Shown here piece after piece: positions 56,369 through 62,094 of a DNA stretch of 62,094 nt. Source of the stretch: a virus. The DNA lies in the IMG/VR virus record IMGVR_UViG_3300042141_000119, positions 1 through 62,094 of that record. One strand, written 5' to 3'. A program made the position numbers and the translations under genes. The first letter of the stretch is position 1, and each line of letters opens with the position of its first letter. The notes below the pieces were generated by a model that was given only the letters and a program-made list of their open reading frames with translations, was not told the DNA's origin and did not search any database.

Positions 56369-56390
56369 AGTTGCAAGGGAGGGCAACTCA

Positions 56391-56486
56391 ATGTCACACG
56401 GATGGACACACACGGAGATCGAACTGTTCCTGCTCATGTCGCTGGTGTTCATGAAAGCACTGGCCGTATGGGCACACCTCGACTGA
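56391..56486 (+). CDS. Very small hydrophobic protein
   Basis: 31 residues, MSHGWTHTEIELFLLMSLVF then MKALAVWAHLD; a single possible membrane span. Shine-Dalgarno GGGAGG lies in the loop of a hairpin two bases before ATG 56391. Short but well placed; first gene of its sub-operon. Confidence 0.5.
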   Translation: MSHGWTHTEIELFLLMSLVFMKALAVWAHLD

Positions 56487-56504
56487 CACGCAAGGAGGAA
56501 GCAC

Positions 56505-56783
56505 ATGCCGGAACTGTCGCCACGACAGCGAGACATGCTGGAGTTCATCGCCCGCAGCACTGAGGCGAACGGATACCAGCCGTCGTACGCGGAGATCGCC
56601 AAGCACTTCGGGTGGGCCAGCCGTGCTTACTGCTCGGCCATCACGCGAAGGCTGGCGAAGCTGGGAGTCGCACGCAACAAGGGCATGAGAGCCCTGTCGT
56701 TCGACTGGAAGTCTTACCTCGACAGCGGAGGCGGTCGTCGTCCGACCGCTCGCACCCGCCGTCGCCACCCCATTGCGCTATAG
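56505..56783 (+). CDS. Stand-alone LexA-like winged-helix protein
   Basis: 92 residues. ELSPRQRDMLEFIARSTEAN, GYQPSYAEIAKHFGWASRAY, then ITRRLAKLGVARNKGMRAL is the LexA DNA-binding domain. There is no serine peptidase domain; the protein ends in a basic tail (GGGRRPTARTRRRHPIAL). It could bind phage or host operators without SOS cleavage and is the clearest repressor or regulator candidate in the rightward unit. AAGGAGG precedes the start. Confidence 0.82.
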   Translation: MPELSPRQRDMLEFIARSTEANGYQPSYAEIAKHFGWASRAYCSAITRRLAKLGVARNKGMRALSFDWKSYLDSGGGRRPTARTRRRHPIAL

Positions 56784-56791
56784 GTGAACCG

Positions 56792-56986
56792 ATGTATACT
56801 CTGCCTCACAGAGCGATCCCGACGGCCACTCTGGAACTACGGCCACGCGAGATCGAACTCCTCATCCGCTCCCTTGCGGAGTCAATCGAGGAGGAGTCCG
56901 AGTACGGCGACGAGGCGAAGGCGGCGGAACTCGCCGTGCTGCAACGCCGACTCGCGAACGTGGACAAGTCACTCATCACTCACTAA
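56792..56986 (+). CDS. Hypothetical small helical protein
   Basis: 64 residues from ATG 56792 (AGGTGA before). TLELRPREIELLIRSLAESI then EAKAAELAVLQRRLANVDKS; a helical hairpin is likely. Between the LexA-like gene and a larger unknown gene. Confidence 0.63.
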   Translation: MYTLPHRAIPTATLELRPREIELLIRSLAESIEEESEYGDEAKAAELAVLQRRLANVDKSLITH

Positions 56987-56997
56987 GGAGGTTTCCC

Positions 56998-57864
56998 ATG
57001 ACTGGCAGCATCTCAATCGGCGCACGCTCCGGCGGCGTCTGCATCCTCAACGCAGCGTCCGCCCTGCGTGACACGGTGTTCGCCGCCGCTGACTCCGTCG
57101 GCTGCGGCCAGTACGTCCCGAAGCAGCCCGCCACCACCACGACGCTCAGTCTGGCGATGCGGGCCGTCGGCACCACGCTGTACGGCAAGCGGCGGAAGCA
57201 GCCCATCGTTGCGAGGCACATCGACGGCGATGCCTTCGAGTGTGTGCGGGTCGTGCCCGGCAGCGACAGGAACACCTACCACCACCTGTTCTCTGCCAGC
57301 ATCGACCGGCAGTGGAACGTGACAGTGCTGGCCCACAACCACGACGCACACTCGTGGACTCTGGACTCGTCCTTGTCCAGTGCGGTGGTCACGATGCGGG
57401 ACTACCTGCCTTCGCCTGTCGTGTCGCAGGTCGCAGTCAAGATTCTTTCCTCATGGAAGGGCGTGCTGCTCAAGGACGACGGCGGCGTGTGGTTCCTTGC
57501 GGACGAGCATCTCGACAAGTACCGCACGCTTGCCGCCGGTCTGCGGCAGAACGGTCGTGGCCCGAAGTTCACGCTGACCACGTTCCCCATCGACGCCAAC
57601 CCTGACACGGTGGCCCACGTTATCCAGAAGGTGCGTGACACCGTGAACGAGGGCGTCAATCAGATCATGCAGGACGTTCTGGAGGCGACCGGCGGAATGA
57701 ACGACCGCTCCATCAACGTCCGACTGTCCCGTGCCAACAAGCTGCTCGCCCTCGTGGAGCAGTACCAGTCTCTGACCGGCATCGCCATGCCGGAACTGAC
57801 CGATGCAATCGAGCAGTGCAAGCAGGCGGTTGCGGTCAATCGCCTGCTCGCCGCTTCTGTCTGA
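56998..57864 (+). CDS. Unknown conserved-looking protein
   Basis: 288 residues. SISIGARSGGVCILNAASAL, DSSLSSAVVTMRDYLPSPVV, then GVLLKDDGGVWFLADEHLDK and a C-terminal helical part (VRDTVNEGVNQIMQDVLEAT). Alpha/beta architecture without recognised catalytic motifs. Strong AAGGAGG. One of the larger genes of the rightward unit; its neighbours are regulators and the MoxR pair. Confidence 0.65.
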   Translation: MTGSISIGARSGGVCILNAASALRDTVFAAADSVGCGQYVPKQPATTTTLSLAMRAVGTTLYGKRRKQPIVARHIDGDAFECVRVVPGSDRNTYHHLFSASIDRQWNVTVLAHNHDAHSWTLDSSLSSAVVTMRDYLPSPVVSQVAVKILSSWKGVLLKDDGGVWFLADEHLDKYRTLAAGLRQNGRGPKFTLTTFPIDANPDTVAHVIQKVRDTVNEGVNQIMQDVLEATGGMNDRSINVRLSRANKLLALVEQYQSLTGIAMPELTDAIEQCKQAVAVNRLLAASV

Positions 57865-57899
57865 CGTAACCCATTACCCACCAGAAAAGGACTTCACCC

Positions 57900-58286
57900 A
57901 TGCGTGCCATGCGTATCAACGTGACCGAGTTCGTGAAGGAGTACACCGCCGCCGCCGAAGCCAACCTCTCCTCAAGGGAGTTGGCCGACCTGCTTGGCAT
58001 GAGCCAGGCCGGAGTCTGGCACCGGGCCGACCAGTGCCGCAAGCACGGCATTGAACTGCCGGTCCTGCGAGGCGGCCGGTTGCTGTCGCCGCAAAGCCGG
58101 GCCCGCAGGAGGGCCAAGTACCGGAAGAACTGGCAGCAGAATCGCAAGCCGGAGGCCGCGTCGAAGTCGCAGGCTCAGGCTGCGGTCATCGACGCGGTGG
58201 CTGACCGCGTGGCAGACAAGGTGTTCGCCCGGCTGCGTGACACGCTCCGGTTCCAGTTCTTCGTAGGCCCGGAAATCCCGGCATAA
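57900..58286 (+). CDS. Helix-turn-helix protein
   Basis: 128 residues from ATG 57900 (AAAAGGAC). N-terminal NVTEFVKEYTAAAEANLSSR then ELADLLGMSQAGVWHRADQC is a helix-turn-helix; a basic linker (RARRRAKYRKNWQQNRKPEA) and a C-terminal helical part follow. It could be a regulator of the rightward unit. Ends two bases before element copy 13. Confidence 0.72.
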   Translation: MRAMRINVTEFVKEYTAAAEANLSSRELADLLGMSQAGVWHRADQCRKHGIELPVLRGGRLLSPQSRARRRAKYRKNWQQNRKPEAASKSQAQAAVIDAVADRVADKVFARLRDTLRFQFFVGPEIPA

Positions 58287-58288
58287 AC

Positions 58289-58303
58289 CCGCTGCGGAGT
58301 CTT
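58289..58303 (+). promoter_or_regulatory. 15-bp element, copy 13
   Basis: CCGCTGCGGAGTCTT two bases after TAA, followed by the G-run hairpin at 58310-58341 and the MoxR start. Confidence 0.87.
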
Positions 58304-58309
58304 GTTCTC

Positions 58310-58341
58310 GGGGGGGGCGGAACAGTTCTGCCCCTCCCCCC
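58310..58341 (+). terminator. Strong G/C hairpin before the MoxR gene
   Basis: A run of eight G then CGGAAC pairs with GTTCTG and CCCC-T-CCCCCC, a very stable stem followed by TTCC rather than a full T-run. It may block or attenuate transcription or translation ahead of the MoxR gene. Confidence 0.65.
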
Positions 58342-58370
58342 TTCCATTCACCTAGAGGAGTTCATCCATC

Positions 58371-59474
58371 ATGGCCCGTACCACTCTCGGCAACAGCCCT
58401 GCGTTCCTCGCCGCTCAGGTTGTCCCCACGCTCGTGCGTGGCGGCACTGGCGTCGGCAAGTCCTCAACGTGGGAAGCTCTTGCCGCCGCACTCGAGCGGA
58501 CGTTCGTCCCGCTGCTTGGTGCAACGCACCTGCCCGAAGACTTCTCGGGCTACCCCACCCCGAACCACAAGGAAGGCATCGTGAACATGATGCCGACATC
58601 GTGGGTCAAGAAGACGATGGACGGCAAGGCGCTCGTCCTCGTGGACGAGGTGACGAACGTGCCATCGGCAACGCAGGCTGGCCTGCTGTCGGTCATCTCG
58701 GAGCGTCGGGTTGGCGACTACGTCATGCCCGAATCCACGATGGTCGTCGGTGCCTGCAACCCGCCGGAACTGTGCCCCAATGCGGTGCCTCTGGCACCTG
58801 CGATGCGGGCCCGGTTCTTCCACCATGACTGGGTGGTGGACTACGACCACTGGTTCTCCGGCCTGCGGGCTGGCTGCGAGTGGACGGCACCGGAGTTCCC
58901 GATTGTCCCTTCGCACTGGCGGGACTTCCTGCCGCAGTTCGGATCGCTCGCTGAGGCTTTCCTCCGGGCGGCACCCGACTGCCGCGAGAAGCTGCCGACC
59001 GACGACGAGACGATGTCTTTCCCGAACTGCCGCACATGGACGTACCTCGTCAAGTGCTTCGCTGCCGCAGCCGCCTGCGACTACGACCGCGAGCATCCCA
59101 TGTACAAGGCTCTGGCTCTTGGCAACGTGGGCGAGGCGGTTGGTGGCGAGTTCCTCCGCTACTGGCGTAACCTCGACCTCGCCAACCCGGAGTCGTTCCT
59201 CTCGGGAGACGAGCAGTACCAGTACGTCAAGCGTCCAGACGCGAACATCTGCCTGCTCACTGGCTTGGTCAAGGGGCTGCGCGACAACACCAGCCCGGAC
59301 CGCTGGGTCAATGCGGCGAAGGTGTTCGTGACTGTAGGAGAGCAGGAGATCGAGTCGTTCCTCATGCAGTTCAAGTCCTTCTGGCGTCCCATCAAGGACG
59401 GCGGCGTGCGGCCTGACGGCTGGACTCCCCCGAAGGATGTGCTTGCCAAGCTGATGGCACTAGTTCAGTCGTGA
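58371..59474 (+). CDS. MoxR-type AAA+ ATPase
   Basis: 367 residues. Walker A GGTGVGKS at 24-31, pore/helical insert GYPTPNHKEGIVNMMPTSWV, Walker B LVLVDE at 88-93, sensor I Asn130 in GACNPPE, and an alpha-helical lid. MoxR ATPases work with VWA-domain partners to insert metals or remodel proteins; the VWA protein is four genes further on (60245). Shine-Dalgarno GAGGAG. Confidence 0.9.
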   Translation: MARTTLGNSPAFLAAQVVPTLVRGGTGVGKSSTWEALAAALERTFVPLLGATHLPEDFSGYPTPNHKEGIVNMMPTSWVKKTMDGKALVLVDEVTNVPSATQAGLLSVISERRVGDYVMPESTMVVGACNPPELCPNAVPLAPAMRARFFHHDWVVDYDHWFSGLRAGCEWTAPEFPIVPSHWRDFLPQFGSLAEAFLRAAPDCREKLPTDDETMSFPNCRTWTYLVKCFAAAAACDYDREHPMYKALALGNVGEAVGGEFLRYWRNLDLANPESFLSGDEQYQYVKRPDANICLLTGLVKGLRDNTSPDRWVNAAKVFVTVGEQEIESFLMQFKSFWRPIKDGGVRPDGWTPPKDVLAKLMALVQS

Positions 59475-59498
59475 CCCGCAAACACAGGAGACACACAC

Positions 59499-59810
59499 AT
59501 GGCTCGCACATGGAGCGTAACGGAGGCCACAGAGAGAGCGGCTTTCCTATCGGACGATACGGGCGAAGACGTTGCCGTTCTTGAGCGGCTCCCCGACGAA
59601 CTGTTTGACTCGCAAGCCCCGCTGAACGGCGAGGATTGGCAGGCAATGGTGGACTTGGTGGCTGCTGCCCCCGAGTTGCTGGCCGCCCTGCGACTCGCAC
59701 GCAACGCGCTCAACGTCGCGCCTCGATTTCATGTCGGCTCGACAGACAGCTACGAGATAGCGGCTGCGTGCGACAAGGCTATTTCCAAATCAGAAGGGAG
59801 GAGTGAGTGA
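59499..59810 (+). CDS. Small conserved-looking phage protein
   Basis: 103 residues with the widespread short motif AAPELLAALRLARNALNV. The N-terminal part (EDVAVLERLPDELFDSQAPL) is acidic. CAGGAG precedes the start. Function unknown; lies between the MoxR and VWA genes. Confidence 0.65.
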   Translation: MARTWSVTEATERAAFLSDDTGEDVAVLERLPDELFDSQAPLNGEDWQAMVDLVAAAPELLAALRLARNALNVAPRFHVGSTDSYEIAAACDKAISKSEGRSE

Positions 59811-60049
59811 TGTGCAGCCAAATGAACTGGCATGACTACGGCCTGACGGACCAGCCATTCACCGTGCCAGACAGTCAGCGGCGGGTACTCGTCGCACAGG
59901 ACGATGGGTACATCGAGATCGGCTACTGGGACGGAGCCCGGTTCCATTTCGACTATCCCACGCTGGTGGACGCCACGATACCTCGCGTGAGGTACTGGTG
60001 CGACCTGCCCGACACACCTACAGAGGAGCGTGACCATGCCAATGATTGA
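59810..60049 (+). CDS. Hypothetical small protein
   Basis: 79 residues from ATG 59810 (TGATG overlap with the previous stop). NWHDYGLTDQPFTVPDSQRR, DGYIEIGYWDGARFHFDYPT; beta-rich. No family recognised. Confidence 0.63.
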   Translation: MCSQMNWHDYGLTDQPFTVPDSQRRVLVAQDDGYIEIGYWDGARFHFDYPTLVDATIPRVRYWCDLPDTPTEERDHAND

Positions 60050-60248
60050 CTGGACGGCGGATCAGGCAGAAGAAGTTCGGCAACTGTTTTTAGATCGCAT
60101 GGAATATCTCGCAACCAGCCGCGACCGTGCCGCCGTCCGCAATGACTCGGATGAAGTCCGGCTACTTTCCGGGTTCCTAGACGATGTGCGGGAACTCCTC
60201 CGCCTCTTGGAGGCGGCATACTCCACGCCAGAAGGGAGGACTGAATGA
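60036..60248 (+). CDS. Hypothetical small helical protein
   Basis: 70 residues from ATG 60036 (GAGGAGC eight bases before; GTG 60030 is possible). AEEVRQLFLDRMEYLATSRD, RLLSGFLDDVRELLRLLEAA. Its end overlaps the VWA gene start (ATGA). Confidence 0.63.
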   Translation: MPMIDWTADQAEEVRQLFLDRMEYLATSRDRAAVRNDSDEVRLLSGFLDDVRELLRLLEAAYSTPEGRTE

Positions 60249-61702
60249 CCCCACGACAGCTACTGGGCCAAGCACGGGTGCATACCTTCGAGTACGTCCC
60301 GTACCTTGCGTCCTACATCTACAGCCTGCGAGAGCAGGAGACGCCGGGCATCGGCACGGCTGCGGTGGACGAGGCGGGCAACCTCTACTGGTGCCCGAAG
60401 TTCGTTGCTGAAATCGGCAAGGAGCAGACGGCCTACCTCGTGGCACACGAGGCGCTGCACCTTGTCTACGACCACCACTCCCGTTCACGGGAGATCATCG
60501 GAGAACACCCGGACGAGTTCACTAAGTACGTCTGCAACGTGGCGGGCGATCTCGTGATCGAGCAGACGCTCCACATGATGCGACACCTGCGACCGGAAGG
60601 GGCAGTCTACTTGGGGTGCGAGATTGCCTCGTGGGGCATCAAGCTCGACTTCCCCGAGAACAAGTCGATGCAGGAGTATTACCGCCTCATCCTTGAGAAG
60701 CTCAAGGGCAGGCCGCAGCCACAACCAGAGTCAACATCGCAACAACAGGAGAGCAGCAATGGAAGCGACGACAGCCCTGACGGTTCGGGAGACGGCACTG
60801 GCGACGACGACGGCGAGGGCACTGACGATAACGACGACGGCCAGCCCGGCGGACAGGGCAAGGGCGAGCAGGACGATGGCTCGCAAGCTACGCCTGCAAA
60901 CGGAGCGGGAGCGACTGCGTCTGGGAAGGGCGAGGCATCGCCCAAGCCGGGCGCTCCGGGCTCTGGCGGCTCGTGCGCGGACGGCCAGCCCCGCCCCTAC
61001 GAGATAGACGACGACGGCTCGTGGGAGACATGGGGCAACGACATGGCAGCAGCGAAGGCTGAGGAGGCCATCGCTGAGTACGAGAAGCAGCACGGCATCG
61101 GCTCAGTTCCAGGCGGCGTCAAGCAGGCGCTCCGCTGCAAGCTGCGGCCGCAGCCCGACCCGTTCGACCAGTTGCGGTCTGCCGTGTGCAGCAGCGTGGC
61201 ATCGCCGGTCGGCGGCAGGGACTTCTCTCGCCGCCGCCGGTCCCGCAAGCAGCCGCCGGGCGACAACGACCCGCTCCTGCATGGCCGCATCACGGTGCAG
61301 CCGCACGCGGTCGTGATCGTTGATACCTCTGGGTCCATGATGCACCGGGACACGACGGCCAGAGCGCTGGCTGTCATCGGTCAGGGCATCCGCAAGCTGT
61401 CTCGGGTGAAGGTGTTCTGTGCCGACACGCACGTTCGGTCGCACGCTTCGGTCGCCACGACCAAGACGTTCGACTGGTGCGGCGGCGGCGGGACGGACAT
61501 GGCACGTGCCATCGAGGAGGTGGACCGGACCGACAAGCCCGACTCCATCATCCTCATCACCGATGCGGAAACCGGCTGGCCCGACAAGAAGCCGCACGCC
61601 CGCGTCGTCGTGGCCTACACCGGATCGGTCGGTAGTCCCTATCACCAGCGAATCCCGTCGTGGTGCCGCACGATAGCACTTGCAGGAGGAAGCGATGCCT
61701 AA
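60245..61702 (+). CDS. VWA-domain protein with metallopeptidase-like N-terminus (DUF2201 type)
   Basis: 485 residues. N-terminal domain with HEALH (HExxH) at 68-72 and a second half RPEGAVYLGCEIASWGIKLD resembles putative metallopeptidases of the DUF2201 group. A very acidic, Gly/Asp/Ser-rich linker spans about residues 160-230. C-terminal VWA domain: MIDAS motif DTSGSM at 360-365, with TDMARA and ITDAETG as further MIDAS parts. This arrangement normally partners a MoxR ATPase, here at 58371. Role in the infected cell unknown; chelation or remodelling of a target is likely. Confidence 0.87.
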   Translation: MTPRQLLGQARVHTFEYVPYLASYIYSLREQETPGIGTAAVDEAGNLYWCPKFVAEIGKEQTAYLVAHEALHLVYDHHSRSREIIGEHPDEFTKYVCNVAGDLVIEQTLHMMRHLRPEGAVYLGCEIASWGIKLDFPENKSMQEYYRLILEKLKGRPQPQPESTSQQQESSNGSDDSPDGSGDGTGDDDGEGTDDNDDGQPGGQGKGEQDDGSQATPANGAGATASGKGEASPKPGAPGSGGSCADGQPRPYEIDDDGSWETWGNDMAAAKAEEAIAEYEKQHGIGSVPGGVKQALRCKLRPQPDPFDQLRSAVCSSVASPVGGRDFSRRRRSRKQPPGDNDPLLHGRITVQPHAVVIVDTSGSMMHRDTTARALAVIGQGIRKLSRVKVFCADTHVRSHASVATTKTFDWCGGGGTDMARAIEEVDRTDKPDSIILITDAETGWPDKKPHARVVVAYTGSVGSPYHQRIPSWCRTIALAGGSDA

Positions 61703-62094
61703 GACAGTCACGAAGAAGGTCTACACCTTTGAACAACTAGACGAGATTCTTTGCAGGAGGGGGGAGCGAGGGCGCACCAACGTCATCGCCCGGCTTCGGG
61801 GGAACGTGTTCCTCTTAGCTCCGACGGACGGCCCGAACCATATCCGCATCCAGTACAACAGCGAACACGCTCGCTTTGAAATCGCCCGCGTCTGGAAAGT
61901 GGCCGGTGAGGGCACCGCCTACAAGGTCTACGCCTACAAGCAGAACCCCAGCCTGCCAGCTTCGCAGGTGCGGTATCGCTCTGCCTACAAGAACTACGTC
62001 AATCGGCTAACGCCACACACCCTGTCGGCCAGAGGGCGGCTCGGAACAAGCTGGTGTTACAGGGTGGACACGGCGGGCTGGCACGGCACTGGCG
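61695..62094 (+). CDS. Unknown protein, N-terminal part of the split gene
   Basis: Starts at ATG 61695 within the VWA 3' end (8-base overlap; AGGAGG upstream). It runs off the window at 62094, and in the circle continues at position 128 to the stop at 636, giving 302 residues. The first 91 residues are alpha/beta (TFEQLDEILCRRGERGRTNV, FLLAPTDGPNHIRIQYNSEH, KVAGEGTAYKVYAYKQNPSL). No family recognised. Confidence 0.8.
   Translation, partial: MPKTVTKKVYTFEQLDEILCRRGERGRTNVIARLRGNVFLLAPTDGPNHIRIQYNSEHARFEIARVWKVAGEGTAYKVYAYKQNPSLPASQVRYRSAYKNYVNRLTPHTLSARGRLGTSWCYRVDTAGWHGTG
61968..62094. repeat. Direct terminal repeat, right copy
   Basis: Exact copy of 1-127; see that entry. Confidence 0.95.

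Noticed and set aside
50202-58303. CRISPR array
   Set aside because: The repeated 15-mer is spaced by genes of varied length, not by uniform spacers, and no cas gene is present.

Overview
The window is one complete, circularly assembled genome of a temperate tailed phage, about 62 kb and rich in G+C. The first 127 bases (1-127) are repeated exactly as the last 127 (61968-62094), so the unique length is 61,967 bp and one gene (61695-62094 continuing at 1-636) crosses the artificial ends. Large terminase, portal, scaffold, capsid, tail tube/nozzle-like and very large internal-virion-type proteins, with no tape measure or tail sheath, suggest a podovirus-like (short-tailed) virion. The host is not shown directly. 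The phage carries the 3' half of a bacterial tRNA-His as its presumed attP. Weak hints (a family of proteins ending in ..EREAI..LRALLERL, and a secreted Cys-rich protein) recall proteins common in Planctomycetota, but this is only a suggestion from memory.

Layout: two long transcription units diverge from about 50.0 kb. The leftward (minus) unit runs from 49,966 down to 1,500. In transcription order it has an HNH/AP2 endonuclease, SSB, small accessory proteins with a local paralogue expansion, scaffold, major capsid and decoration protein (then a strong terminator), terminase and portal, tail tube/nozzle proteins, a beta-helix protein built of FNGSS repeats, three large internal virion proteins, a recombination block (PD-(D/E)XK exonuclease, ERF annealing protein, SF2 helicase, several nucleases), nucleotide-pool hydrolases, a lysis-like cassette with a papain-like protease and membrane proteins, tail fibres/adhesins and finally a sigma-70-like factor. 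The tyrosine integrase (16773-17585) is the only plus-strand gene inside this unit and sits beside the tRNA-His attP.

The rightward (plus) unit runs from about 50.2 kb through the ends of the window to 1,573. It holds many small genes of unknown function plus an unusual enzymatic set: an amidoligase next to a class II glutamine amidotransferase, a sliding-clamp-like protein, a stand-alone LexA-like winged helix, a MoxR-type AAA+ ATPase with a VWA/metallopeptidase partner, and a serine recombinase. Its most striking property is punctuation: a 15-bp element, consensus CCGCTGCGGAGTCTG, lies directly after the stop codon of gene after gene (11 intergenic copies, all in the same orientation). Nearly every copy is followed by a different GC-rich hairpin, then a Shine-Dalgarno and the next start. 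Genes lacking the element are translationally coupled to their neighbours, so the element marks about 11 sub-operons. I regard this iterated element-plus-hairpin leader, together with the amidoligase/GATase and MoxR/VWA cargo it organises, as the best candidate for an undescribed system. No replicative DNA polymerase or primase is recognisable, so host replication enzymes are probably used.
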